Notes: a model not told the origin generated them from the sequence alone. A stretch of 64,000 bases of DNA from CAXBGS01 sp963975425 (GCA_963975425.1 CAXBGS010000019.1:1-64000); one strand, 5' to 3'; counted from the first letter of the stretch, positions 35,740-44,879 are shown. Numbers and translations are program-made.

Positions 35740-37800
35740 ATGACCAGAATCAACACAAATGTTTCATCGTTGGTAGCTCAGAACCGACTTCAGTCGAGCA
35801 ACAACGATCTTCAAACCGCACTGACCCGACTGAGCACCGGTCTTCGCATTAACAGCGGAGCCGATGATCCGGCCGGTTTGATCGCCAGCGAGGCACTTCG
35901 CAGCGAGATCACCAGCTTGAACTCGTCGATCAGCAATACACGTCGTGCTAGCCAAATTGTTAGCACCGCCGACAGTGCACTGGGACAAGTTAGCAGCCTG
36001 CTCAACGACGTCCGAGGCTTGGTCGTCGAAGCAGCCAACTCGGGTGCACTTAGTGATGAAGAAATCGCGGCTAACCAGCTGCAAATCGATTCGTCGCTTG
36101 AAGCGATCAATCGAATCGCACAAACGACAACGTTCCAAGGCAAGAAATTGCTGGACGGATCTCTTGATTTCGAAAGTACGATCGGCAGCGTTGCAAGCGT
36201 CACCGACAGCAACATCGATCAAGCCAACCTGGGCGCAACCGGCCAAGTTGACGTCGAAGTCGTCATCAGCAGTGCAGCTGAGCAAGCCGAAATCACCGCG
36301 AGTACGTCTGGATTCTCTGCAGCTGCCGCTGCATCGGCCAGCACGTTTGAAGGTACCTTCACCGAGGTCACGATCAACGGCGAAGACTTCGTCATTCAAG
36401 GTCCGACGACGCTTACCGACATTGCTTTCACCGATAGTGGCAGTGGCGACGATGTTGCGACCGCGACTCTGAACGCCGGTGGCGATACGCTGACGATCGA
36501 CAGTGACTTCGGTTCCGCTGCCAACAACGCAGAAATCCTTGCCGCATTGAACGGTGTCGACGGCGTCAGCGCCTCGATCCTCTCTGGCGGAACGGAAGCT
36601 GCCGCCGCCGCACCTGCGGCTGTGACGGGCATCACGTCCGAGCAAGCTTTGACCGTCACGGCAAACAACACCGGATCGGATTACAACAATGTCGCGATTA
36701 ACTTCGTCGACCTTGCTGACGACTCGGTCGCGACGGCTGCCGCCGTTACCGCTGAGTACGATGCGGAGCAAAAGTCGTTGACGGTGACTTACAACTCGGC
36801 CGCCACGACGACCGCCAACACTTACGACGATATCGCAACTGCGATCGACGCGGTTGATGACGACAACGGTGATCCGCTGTTCACAACGACCGTCGCAGCC
36901 GACCTTGCGGACGCGAATTTCGCAGCATCCCAGGATTCGATTGACACCGGATCGACCGGTGGTGAAGTGCTGAATGCGGACTTGGTTTTCCAATTGAATG
37001 GTTCCAAGGGAGCGGAAACGTTCAACTTTGGTGCCGGCACATCCGCCGATCAAATCTCCGCTGCATTGAACCTGGTTTCCGATAGCACCGGCGTCGCCGC
37101 CACGGTTTCCGCAGGTGCTTTGGCCCTGACGTCGACTGATTTCGGCAGTTCATCGAAGGTCAATGTTGAAGTCATCAGCGAAGGTACCGGCGGAACATTC
37201 GAAGGTGCTTTGGATAGCACCAGCGATTCGGGTTCCGATATCGTGGCTACCGTCAACGGTATCGAAGCCAACGGAACCGGCAACGCGTTGTCGATCAATA
37301 CGAGTGCGTTGGACCTGAGCCTGACGGTTTCGGAAGGCAGCAGCACCAACTTCTCGTTCTCGATCACCGGTGGCGGAGCGAAGTTCCAGCTTGGTCCCGA
37401 CGTGACCAGCAACCAGCAAGCACGCCTTGGCATCGGCAGCGTCAGCACCGGTCAACTGGGCGGATCGGCTGGTCGGTTGTATGAACTGGGCAGCGGACAA
37501 GCCAAGAGCCTGATCAACGACGTCAGCGGAGCCGCTGAGATCATCGATCAAGTGATCGGCAAAGTCACAGCTGCTCGTGGACGATTGGGTGCATTCCAAT
37601 CAACGACGTTGGAAAGCAACCTGGTCAGCTTGAACGAGACGAAAGCCAACCTGCAAGAAGCAGAGAGCTCGATTCGCGATGCCGACTTTGCACAAGAGTC
37701 CGCTAACCTGACGCGTGCTCAAATTCTGGTTCAATCTGGCACGAACGTGCTATCGCTTGCCAATCAGAATCCTCAAAACGTTCTCGCTCTGTTGCGTTAA
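35740..37800 (+). CDS. fliC: flagellin
   Basis: 686 aa filament subunit. The N-terminal D0/D1 region (TRINTNVSSLVAQNRLQSSN, LSTGLRINSGADDPAG) and the C-terminal D1/D0 region (NETKANLQEAESSIRDADFA, then LVQSGTNVLSLANQNPQNVLALL) are fully conserved. The central part from about 180 to 560 is variable, rich in Ala, Ser, Thr and Asp, and should form surface domains. Many bacterial flagellins are shorter (about 270-500 aa). A ribosome-binding AGGGG lies within a small hairpin. An inverted repeat after the stop probably ends transcription. Regulation by CsrA/FliW is inferred from the neighbouring genes. Confidence 0.96.
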   Translation: MTRINTNVSSLVAQNRLQSSNNDLQTALTRLSTGLRINSGADDPAGLIASEALRSEITSLNSSISNTRRASQIVSTADSALGQVSSLLNDVRGLVVEAANSGALSDEEIAANQLQIDSSLEAINRIAQTTTFQGKKLLDGSLDFESTIGSVASVTDSNIDQANLGATGQVDVEVVISSAAEQAEITASTSGFSAAAAASASTFEGTFTEVTINGEDFVIQGPTTLTDIAFTDSGSGDDVATATLNAGGDTLTIDSDFGSAANNAEILAALNGVDGVSASILSGGTEAAAAAPAAVTGITSEQALTVTANNTGSDYNNVAINFVDLADDSVATAAAVTAEYDAEQKSLTVTYNSAATTTANTYDDIATAIDAVDDDNGDPLFTTTVAADLADANFAASQDSIDTGSTGGEVLNADLVFQLNGSKGAETFNFGAGTSADQISAALNLVSDSTGVAATVSAGALALTSTDFGSSSKVNVEVISEGTGGTFEGALDSTSDSGSDIVATVNGIEANGTGNALSINTSALDLSLTVSEGSSTNFSFSITGGGAKFQLGPDVTSNQQARLGIGSVSTGQLGGSAGRLYELGSGQAKSLINDVSGAAEIIDQVIGKVTAARGRLGAFQSTTLESNLVSLNETKANLQEAESSIRDADFAQESANLTRAQILVQSGTNVLSLANQNPQNVLALLR

Positions 37801-37836
37801 GCGACTGAGTCTAGACGATGATTGATAGTTGATAGT

Positions 37837-37872
37837 CAACCAGCCGGTGAGGGAAACCTTGCCGGCTGGTTG
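37837..37872 (+). terminator. probable terminator hairpin after flagellin
   Basis: CAACCAGCCGG (37837-37847) pairs perfectly with CCGGCTGGTTG (37862-37872). An inner AGG-GAAA-CCT stem-loop can form within the loop. Only a weak T-rich stretch follows (GCGTTTGT), so it may stabilise the mRNA end as well as terminate. Confidence 0.65.
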
Positions 37873-37909
37873 GCGTTTGTACCAAGCACGGTTCAATGTC
37901 TTGCTTGAT

Positions 37910-37963
37910 GGCTGTAACAGCACGGCTGTAACAAGCAATCTTGATCACCGGCTTGATCACCGG
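37910..37963. repeat. two adjacent short tandem duplications
   Basis: GGCTGTAACA occurs at 37910-37919 and 37924-37933. CTTGATCACCGG occurs twice in direct succession at 37940-37951 and 37952-37963. Both lie between the convergent flagellin and oxidoreductase genes. Confidence 0.85.
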
Positions 37964-37997
37964 GACAACGGCCGCGGTGACAAAGCCTTAGGACATG

Positions 37998-39101
37998 CTA
38001 AACATCGATGCGACGTCCGTGCATCGAACTGTCATAGGCGGCGGCCAATAAACGCGATGCATGATAAGCGTCATCAAGATCGCTTAGGTTGCGAACAAGA
38101 CTAGTGATCGCCCGATGGAAGTGCTGTAGCAGACGTTCGCCGACGGGCAATTCCGTTTCCAATGATTCCAGATGGCGTCCGGCATCGTCGAACCACACCA
38201 AGTTCGATGGCAAGTCAATGAACGCCACGCCTCGTTCGCAGCAAATCTGCATCGCAGCGGGCGGTCGAAAGGCGACCGCTTCTTTCCAATGGCTGCTGAT
38301 GTATCGACCGCAACTCAATTGCACCGTGACCGGATCACCGACCGATGATTCCGCTGGCGCTGATTCGCTTGGTGTCGCTGGGGTGCCGGGAAACTGCAAA
38401 CTGATTGATCGATAATCCGTATCGGCTTTCGTTTCCGATCCTGGTCGTGAGCAGACGTGACCGGTTGAGTTGACGGTGTGTGGGTCGCGGCCGACGACGT
38501 ACCGACACCAATCGATCAACTCAATCAATTCTCGGTCCATCGGATCACAGCCGCGCGAGCCAGCATTGGCACACGCGTCGTTTTGCAGACGCGTGTGACA
38601 AAAGATCAGCTTGGGGCTGCCAAGCCTCGTTGCGATCAATTCCTTCAGCCTTAACGTGGCGGGCGCAAAGCGGCGCGGAAATTCCATCATGAAAGCGACC
38701 CCGCTTTCATCGACTGCACTGCGCACTTTTTCATCGCGGACTGAGTCAAAGTCGACGTTGCCGGCACAGTAAACCGCTTTGCCGGCTTCGCACGCCGCCA
38801 ACAAGGGCAGCCAGCCGTGCCAAGAATGCTTCAGCACCATCACGGCGTCGATGTCATTTCGGTTGACCAGAGCGCGGTAACCGTCGACCGGATCGGCTTG
38901 AAACTCGCTGGCACAATTCTCCGCCAGTTTCGGCACATCGGCAAAAACGGCGCGAACATCAAAGCGATCGGCCAGCATCCGCAGCGCGGGCCGATGCCTG
39001 GTTTGCCAAGCGTCGCCGAGTCCGATTAGACCGATGCGGATTTTCAACGAATTCGACCTATCTCGCCGTTTTGCTTGCTTGAAGATTCCAATTTTGCTCA
39101 T
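37998..39101 (-). CDS. Gfo/Idh/MocA-family oxidoreductase
   Basis: 367 aa. An N-terminal Rossmann fold binds NAD(P) through IGLIGLGDAWQTRHRPAL (about 23-40), followed by VRAVFAD. The family stretch DIDAVMVLKHSWHGWLPLLAACEAGKAVYC covers the substrate/cofactor cleft; the usual EKP motif is replaced by CAGN. FMMEFPRRFAP follows. Planctomycetes encode many such proteins, commonly acting on sugars or their derivatives. The altered cleft motif leaves the activity open. It converges on flagellin. Confidence 0.8.
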   Translation of the reverse strand: MSKIGIFKQAKRRDRSNSLKIRIGLIGLGDAWQTRHRPALRMLADRFDVRAVFADVPKLAENCASEFQADPVDGYRALVNRNDIDAVMVLKHSWHGWLPLLAACEAGKAVYCAGNVDFDSVRDEKVRSAVDESGVAFMMEFPRRFAPATLRLKELIATRLGSPKLIFCHTRLQNDACANAGSRGCDPMDRELIELIDWCRYVVGRDPHTVNSTGHVCSRPGSETKADTDYRSISLQFPGTPATPSESAPAESSVGDPVTVQLSCGRYISSHWKEAVAFRPPAAMQICCERGVAFIDLPSNLVWFDDAGRHLESLETELPVGERLLQHFHRAITSLVRNLSDLDDAYHASRLLAAAYDSSMHGRRIDV

Positions 39102-39625
39102 CCGGGTGGAGCGATTTGTCGCACCGGTTTGGCATGCTCCAAGTCACTGCTGTGAAACAGTTTAGCGAGGTCCAATGGATTCCGCGCGGCCCATCAAACC
39201 TATTTTCGAAATTTTGCCCGGAGGTTTTTTAGTCAAACATGGATTTGGTCACTTGATGGCTTCAACCTGATCCATATACTCCGCCCAACTTGCAAACACA
39301 CGATGACCGGGACTTTTATGCTAGCTATCCCTAATTGTGTTGTTTGCAGCAGAGGGCCCGAAGATGTCGGTTTCGGCCGATATCAAAAAAGAAGGGGCTC
39401 TCGACTGCTTCCCAGCCGTCGTCGGCGAAGACGAACGAAAAGGTATGGACTGAGCTGGGACTCAGAGGAAAGTTTGACGCCCGAGCGGCCCTTATCCAAT
39501 TAGCAGAGCAATCAGGTTTCATCAGGCCGGTCATTCGACCGGATGGAACACGTGAGAGTTCGACCGTTTCGGCATCGTGCCGAATCCGCAAGGGAAAGTC
39601 CGTCCACGAAACGAAGGATCTACAA
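39102..39625. other. intergenic region upstream of the thioredoxin-like gene
   Basis: The reading frame of the downstream thioredoxin-like gene stays open back to about 39335, and part of it (around 39450-39560) looks coding. No start with a ribosome-binding site was found, however. A 24-codon frame at 39364 is also open. I see no gene I can support here. Confidence 0.45.
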
Positions 39626-40030
39626 ATGGTTTCGTTGCTTTTGGCTGTGATTCTAGGAAGTGTGACAAGTGAAACGGTGCCGCATAAAGACTACGCGGAA
39701 GCGTACAAGGAGTCCGTCGCGCAGGACAAGCCATTGATGGTTGTCGTGGGCGCGCCGTGGTGCCCGGCATGCAATGTGTTGAAATCGAGCACGATCGTTC
39801 CGATGGCAGAAACCGGTGAGCTGAATGATGTCAGCGTCGCGCTGCTCAATCGCGACGACGACCCTGAATTGGCCAAGCAGTTAACCAAGGGCGACAAAAT
39901 GTTGCCGCAAATCATTGTTTTCTCGAAAACAACAAACGGCAGCTGGGAACGCCGACGCTTGAAGGGGTATCAGCCTAAGCAGCCCGTGCGGTCGTTAATC
40001 CGCAAAGCTGTCTCGCTGACCAAGGGATAG
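39626..40030 (+). CDS. secreted or membrane-anchored thioredoxin-like protein
   Basis: 134 aa from the ATG at 39626, which has GAAGGA upstream. A short hydrophobic N-terminus (VSLLLAVILG) suggests export or anchoring. The thioredoxin-fold active site is APWCPACNVLK with Cys46 and Cys49. A cis-proline stretch (MLPQIIVFS) follows near residue 94. It probably reduces or isomerises disulfides outside the cytoplasm. A strong intrinsic terminator follows at 40164. Confidence 0.82.
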   Translation: MVSLLLAVILGSVTSETVPHKDYAEAYKESVAQDKPLMVVVGAPWCPACNVLKSSTIVPMAETGELNDVSVALLNRDDDPELAKQLTKGDKMLPQIIVFSKTTNGSWERRRLKGYQPKQPVRSLIRKAVSLTKG

Positions 40031-40076
40031 TCGCCCCGGGGTGCGGGGTGTTTCCCATTGGTTTCGCCCGAACCGG

Positions 40077-40108
40077 CGCAACCTACCGTACGCCGACGCA
40101 ACCTACCG
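40077..40108. repeat. 12-bp direct repeat with 8-bp spacer
   Basis: CGCAACCTACCG occurs at 40077-40088 and again at 40097-40108, between the thioredoxin-like gene and its terminator. Confidence 0.85.
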
Positions 40109-40163
40109 AAAGCCGTCGCCACCGGTCTGGCATCCGTGGCGACGCCCGCGCCGTTATCAATCT

Positions 40164-40208
40164 TGCGTCAGACCCGAATCCGCAATTCAGGTCTGACGCA
40201 TTCTTTTT
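40164..40208 (+). terminator. intrinsic terminator after the thioredoxin-like gene
   Basis: TGCGTCAGACC (40164-40174) pairs perfectly with GGTCTGACGCA (40190-40200). The stem can continue through GAAT/ATTC after one mismatch. TTCTTTTT follows. The rest of 40031-40356 holds only a direct repeat (40077-40108) and the murB leader. Confidence 0.9.
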
Positions 40209-40356
40209 GTCGATGCGTTATTCTTAGGGACTTCACTGTGAAGACCGACTTCACTGGGATCGACGGCTTCCCCAAGGCGATCGGCAGACAAGTCTGGGCA
40301 TGAATCCGCCACCTTTGCCAAAACGCACATCGATTGATTTGAAAGAGCGAGCATAG

Positions 40357-41235
40357 ATGAGTTTTCCCGAGGATTTGCTGCACCTTGTGCGCACTGACGA
40401 GCCGCTGGCCCCGTTGGTTTGGCTGGGCATCGGCGGCCCCGCACGCTACTTTGCCGAACCGGTTGACCTGGACGAATTGAAACTGGTCCAAAAAGCCGCT
40501 CACGATGCCGGGCTGGCGGTCAGGATTCTCGGCGGTGGCAGCAATATTTTGGTGCGTGAAGCCGGCGTTGACGGGGTCGTGATTTCGCTTGGCGCGGCCA
40601 GCACCAGCGGGCTCGCGATTCACGAAAACCAGATGACTGCGGGCGCGGGAGCCAAGCTTTCGCATGCCGTCATCAAGGCTGTCGGCAGTGGACTGGGTGG
40701 TTTAGAGCATTTGGTTGGAATTCCTGGAACCGTTGGCGGAGCCGTTGTCGGAAATGCATCCAGCGGTGGGCGTGACATTGGGTCGGTCGTCTCGGGCATC
40801 ACGGTGCTCGAGAGCGACGGTACCCAGCGGACGCTGACGCAAGACGAGGCGGGGTTCTCACACCGCAAGAGTTCACTTGCCGGGCAAACGTTGATGGACG
40901 TCACGTTCACGCTGGAATCGCGCGACGTCTTGGCACTGACCAAGCGAATGCAAAAATTGTGGATCAGCCGCAATGCGTCGCGGCCATCGGAACAACGCCG
41001 CATCGCGGTACCCTTTGTCGATCCCGACGGGATGCCGGCACGCGAACTGATCCAAACCGTGGGGCTGGCAGGTATTCGCGAGGGCGAGGTCAGTCTGGAT
41101 GTGTCCCAGCCGCACTGTATCGTGGCCCATGCGGGAGCTACCAGCGATCAATGCCTGCGGTTAATCGAACGCGTTCGAGAGCAGGTTTTGCTGCAAACCG
41201 GGGTCGACTTGCAGCTAAATCTACAGATTTGGTAA
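40357..41235 (+). CDS. murB: MurB-like UDP-N-acetylenolpyruvoylglucosamine reductase homologue with altered active site
   Basis: 292 aa, a FAD-binding fold of MurB type. FAD-binding motifs are intact: GIGGPARYF (24-32), GGGSNILV (59-66), GAGAKLSHAV and GIPGTVGGAVVGNAS (121-135). The Arg of the substrate site is kept in FSHRKSSL (Arg170). Two catalytic positions differ. The usual GSxFK/R motif reads AVPFVDP, with Val218 where MurB has its proton-donating Ser. The C-terminal Glu (LExEV) aligns with Asn288 in LQLNL. The protein may still bind FAD and substrate, but the standard reduction step should be impaired unless other residues substitute. An FtsQ-like gene follows. Confidence 0.85.
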   Translation: MSFPEDLLHLVRTDEPLAPLVWLGIGGPARYFAEPVDLDELKLVQKAAHDAGLAVRILGGGSNILVREAGVDGVVISLGAASTSGLAIHENQMTAGAGAKLSHAVIKAVGSGLGGLEHLVGIPGTVGGAVVGNASSGGRDIGSVVSGITVLESDGTQRTLTQDEAGFSHRKSSLAGQTLMDVTFTLESRDVLALTKRMQKLWISRNASRPSEQRRIAVPFVDPDGMPARELIQTVGLAGIREGEVSLDVSQPHCIVAHAGATSDQCLRLIERVREQVLLQTGVDLQLNLQIW

Positions 41236-41331
41236 GAAGGGTGACAGACGATCAGACTGCGGGCCGTGTCCCGGAACGGTTCGCAGAACGGTCGCTGGTC
41301 GATTTGTTTCTTCAGTCACGGGCACGGACGC

Positions 41332-42201
41332 ATGGCGATGAGAACGGCTGACGCCGAAGAGCGAGGACCGCTCCGCAAATTCGTCCAGCGATTGATTTCT
41401 GCGCCGGCTGCACTTTCGATCCTCTGGCCGGTTCTGTTGATCATCGGCGGCTATGTCACTTGGCATCGTTGGGGTGCCGAACACGTCGCCAAGAATTTCT
41501 ACGGTATTGATCCGTCATTGCTGCGGGTCACCGAGCCGCCACCGCACGTGCGGTCTGACCTGATCGACACGATTTACAAAGACACTCAACTGGATCATCT
41601 TTCGACACTGGACCCCCAAGCCACCGCAAAGATCGCGGCGGCGTTCTCGACTCATCCGTGGGTCCGGGAAGTATTTAGCGTCCGCAAGCTGGCCGGCGGG
41701 ATCATCGATGTCCAAATCGATTATCGGCGGCCCGTTGCCATGGTTCATGTGATCAGCAAACATCGCGATGTCAAAGACGATGCCTTCTTTGCCGTCGATG
41801 GCAGCGGTTATTTGTTGCCGACCTATGATTTTACGTCCGATGAAACACTCGAGTACATTCACATTCGCATTCCCGGTGTTTACCCAACCGGACATGTGGG
41901 TGGGCCGTTCGGCGATCACCGCGTGACAGCGGCGGCCAAATTGGCCGAGTTGCTGCATCCGCATCGCAATGAGCTGAAATTGGTCAGCATCGACGTCAAG
42001 GGCGACTTGCGGGAAAACTCGGTACCACAGCTTGGCTTAACGACGCGGTCGGGGGCTCATCCGTTTTGGGGCAGCCCACCGGGAATGGAACGTCCCGAGG
42101 AACCCGACGCTGCCATTAAGATTCGCACGCTTCTTAGCGGGAAAGCGGGAGCCAACGCCGACCTGCGGATCGCGTCGCCGATTCGAGCGGAACGTCGCTA
42201 A
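41332..42201 (+). CDS. FtsQ-like membrane protein with POTRA-type periplasmic domain
   Basis: 289 aa from the ATG at 41332; ATG 41338 is close by. A single transmembrane helix (AALSILWPVLLIIGGYVTW) is followed by a periplasmic part with a POTRA-like segment (HPWVREVFSVRKLAGGIIDVQIDYRRPVAMV) and an FtsQ-like stretch with VDGSGYLLP. Position directly after murB matches ftsQ in the division/cell-wall cluster of other bacteria. Planctomycetes lack FtsZ, so a retained FtsQ-like protein is notable. The call rests on topology, the POTRA pattern and gene order. Confidence 0.65.
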   Translation: MAMRTADAEERGPLRKFVQRLISAPAALSILWPVLLIIGGYVTWHRWGAEHVAKNFYGIDPSLLRVTEPPPHVRSDLIDTIYKDTQLDHLSTLDPQATAKIAAAFSTHPWVREVFSVRKLAGGIIDVQIDYRRPVAMVHVISKHRDVKDDAFFAVDGSGYLLPTYDFTSDETLEYIHIRIPGVYPTGHVGGPFGDHRVTAAAKLAELLHPHRNELKLVSIDVKGDLRENSVPQLGLTTRSGAHPFWGSPPGMERPEEPDAAIKIRTLLSGKAGANADLRIASPIRAERR

Positions 42202-42415
42202 CTGACACGCGTGTGGATCGAATCACGTAAAGGTCAACGCCGCATTTGACCGGTCGCTGCTTTCTAAGTCGGGCCATCAAGCGTTGGCATCACATTGCGG
42301 CGTCACATCAGGGGCGAGTGATTCTGGCCGAGTTGTATGGTCACTGGTCGCGGGACCAGCGTTGCTGTGCCGCGCTCGTCGGTTTCATTGGCCGTGCGAT
42401 GATACGGTTGCCGGC

Positions 42416-43453
42416 TTACTTGACGGTTGATGGTTCCACTTGTTCGCGTGTGACGACACTTGTGACCGTCTCGTGAACCCTTAGTGGTTCGCGGCCAATC
42501 CGTTGCAAGTGGACATTGGCCAATTGAATCTCCTGCGGGCTCAAGCGCTGGGCGATTCGTTTCCAGTGGTCCGCATCATTGACCAGCAGGGCAGAGAGCG
42601 TCGCTGGCGTATCGTCAGTGCGCGGCTGCAGCATCGATGTGATCTCTCGCAGTCTCTCGATCTGTTCGTTATCCAGGTCATCGATGCTGCGCTGGTAGAT
42701 GATGGGCAGCACGGGCGAACCGCAAGCCAGCAATTCTTGGTGCGCTTGGCGTCTTATCGACAGTTTGTTCGCCGCCAGACGATCGATTGCATCATTGACC
42801 GCATCAATGTCAATGCCACCGCTGGTTTGGATTCTCGCAATGAGCGCGACGTCGGTTTGCTCCGATAGAGACTGAATCGTCCTGCCGCGTAACAGACGAC
42901 GCAGCAGCGGTCCATAATGGTTGTCGAACCGTATCGGATCCGAATTGCGAATGTGCAGAAGCGTCGCTCCGGTGAAGACCTTTGTTTCGTCCGCGTGCGT
43001 GACGGTCCACTCAATGGAGTTGCCGCCATCGATATCGGCGGACGGTTGGTCGATGACCGACGTCTCGCTGGCGGACGTCAGCAAGGACTCAATGCGAACG
43101 TCATTGGCGTTCTGGACTGACAAGCGGGTCTCGTGTTGTTTGGTTCGGTGAATGTAATGAACCGATGGGACCCCGCGGTGGGCGGTGATCGTGATGCTCT
43201 CGAACACACCGTCTTGTTCGTGGTGCTGGGCACCCTTGCGGTGACGGGGGGCATCGAGGCAGAGTCGCCCCTGAATCAGTTGAAAGCGGGCAACGCCATC
43301 GCTATCGAAGTAGCCGGCGTCGCGGTACGCCGAGGGGTCCGTTTCCCCAGAAATTGATGAGAGACGCTCATCATCGGGCGGTCTCTGTGCAAGAGACGCC
43401 ACGTCCGAAATAGACAAGCCGAGCAGAACGGCAAGCTGCAAATTCCACCTCAT
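42416..43453 (-). CDS. secreted hypothetical protein
   Basis: 345 aa from the ATG at 43453, which has AGAGG upstream. A signal peptide ends near ASLAQ. The middle is beta-rich with no recognised domain. The C-terminal 150 residues are helical (DAIDRLAANKLSIRRQAHQELLACGSPVLPIIYQ) and resemble a HEAT-type repeat that planctomycete secreted proteins often carry. No catalytic motif was found. It is likely a periplasmic binding or scaffold protein. Confidence 0.68.
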   Translation of the reverse strand: MRWNLQLAVLLGLSISDVASLAQRPPDDERLSSISGETDPSAYRDAGYFDSDGVARFQLIQGRLCLDAPRHRKGAQHHEQDGVFESITITAHRGVPSVHYIHRTKQHETRLSVQNANDVRIESLLTSASETSVIDQPSADIDGGNSIEWTVTHADETKVFTGATLLHIRNSDPIRFDNHYGPLLRRLLRGRTIQSLSEQTDVALIARIQTSGGIDIDAVNDAIDRLAANKLSIRRQAHQELLACGSPVLPIIYQRSIDDLDNEQIERLREITSMLQPRTDDTPATLSALLVNDADHWKRIAQRLSPQEIQLANVHLQRIGREPLRVHETVTSVVTREQVEPSTVK

Positions 43454-43718
43454 CTCTGAACCTCTTGTTCTGATGGCGGTGGACACGCAAGGGCCGGCCC
43501 TCCATCGGGCGCGGCCCGACGAGTCCAATGGACTCAATCGAGTCCAATTTCAGTTATCGTCAAAATTCTACGAGTAAATGAAGAGCAGTTTTGCTCACCA
43601 GATTTGAATGGCAGCAATGTGTGCTTTGGCAGGCTGATCTGGTGAATTATCTTGCCAAGGTCGCGAAAAAAAATGAATTTCCGTGATCGCACTTTCGCAT
43701 TTCGACACCAAATTGGTC

Positions 43719-44843
43719 TCATGGGCAGCGTCGGTACGTCAATTTGACGTCGTCTTTGAACGTCTCGATTGAATGTAATCGCAGTCGTGCCGCGTCGGCT
43801 AAACGCGTGATTCCCCGTCCGCCAAGAGGACCGGGGGCATCCGAGCCACCGATCGTGCAGGGGGCTACGAAGATTTGGTGCTCGTCGATGCGACCGGCCT
43901 CGGCGAAGCTCGCCAATAGTCGCCCGCCGCCCTCCAGCATCACATTGGTAGCCCCCCTGTCATTTAGCGTCGAAAGCAACGTCTGGATCATTGCCGCCGG
44001 ATTATCGTCCACGCAACATACGACTTCGGCACCCTGATTTCGCAGGTCGCTCAAGTGGGAAGGGCTGATCTGGGGCCCCGCAACGATCAGGACGGGGGCA
44101 ATTTCGATCGACTGAATCAGTTTCGAATCCGCCGGCGGAACCCGTTGCCGACACATCACCACACGGGCCGCAGTCCGAGCAACTGGGTCGACGTTTCGAG
44201 CCGTCAACATTGGGTCATCGGCGAGTACGGTTCCCATGCCTGTCACAATCGCATCGACCCGAGCACGCAGATGGTGAACGTTCCGCCGCGACTCATCATT
44301 GGTGATCCACTGACTCTCGCCAGTGGCGGTCGCGATCTTGCCGTCGGCACTCATGGCCCATTTAGCAATCACAAACGGACGTGCATGTCCGAGACGCATC
44401 AAATAGGGCGCGTTTAGCGATCGAGCATCATCCTCGAGCACACCCACCGTCGCTTCGATGCCGGCTTCCTGCAACCGTTGGATTCCGCCGCCATCGACTT
44501 GCGGAAACGGATCACGCATTGCGGCGACGACCCTGGATATGCCCGCATCGATCAACGCGTCGCTGCAGGGTGGCGTTTTGCCCGTGTGACAGCACGGCTC
44601 AAGCGTCACGTAGGCCGTTGCACCTCGCAGCATCGCCGCATCCGTAACCGACCGGATTGCGTTGACCTCAGCATGCGGTCCGCCGAACCGTTCGTGATAG
44701 CCTTGTCCGATGACTTGGCCATCACGCACGATGATGCAGCCGACCATTGGATTCGGTTCGACAAAACCCTGTCCACGACCGGCCAACTCAATTGCCAACC
44801 GCATGAAGTCACTGTCGGATTGCCGCGAAGAGGGAACGGACAT
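43719..44843 (-). CDS. ribD: bifunctional riboflavin biosynthesis protein RibD
   Basis: 374 aa. The N-terminal cytidine-deaminase-like domain deaminates the pyrimidine intermediate. Zinc ligands are in PHAEVNAI (His57, catalytic Glu59) and EPCCHTGKTPPC (Cys84, Cys93). The C-terminal reductase domain (from about 150, KWAMSADGKIA, MLEGGGRLLASF) reduces the ribosyl side chain with NADPH. Length and both domains are complete. It lies 36 bp downstream of the SEC-C protein gene on the same strand, so they may share a transcript. No FMN riboswitch was recognised upstream. Confidence 0.95.
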   Translation of the reverse strand: MSVPSSRQSDSDFMRLAIELAGRGQGFVEPNPMVGCIIVRDGQVIGQGYHERFGGPHAEVNAIRSVTDAAMLRGATAYVTLEPCCHTGKTPPCSDALIDAGISRVVAAMRDPFPQVDGGGIQRLQEAGIEATVGVLEDDARSLNAPYLMRLGHARPFVIAKWAMSADGKIATATGESQWITNDESRRNVHHLRARVDAIVTGMGTVLADDPMLTARNVDPVARTAARVVMCRQRVPPADSKLIQSIEIAPVLIVAGPQISPSHLSDLRNQGAEVVCCVDDNPAAMIQTLLSTLNDRGATNVMLEGGGRLLASFAEAGRIDEHQIFVAPCTIGGSDAPGPLGGRGITRLADAARLRLHSIETFKDDVKLTYRRCP

Positions 44844-44879
44844 TTTGTTGAATCGTTTCGTTCAATGAACCCGAGCGAA

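Noticed and set aside
35764..37053. 429-codon open frame on the minus strand inside flagellin
   Set aside because: Shadow of the strongly biased flagellin gene; low-complexity translation with no family.
39335..39625. N-terminal extension of the thioredoxin-like protein
   Set aside because: The frame is open and part looks coding, but the good ribosome-binding site and hydrophobic leader at 39626 indicate the true start.
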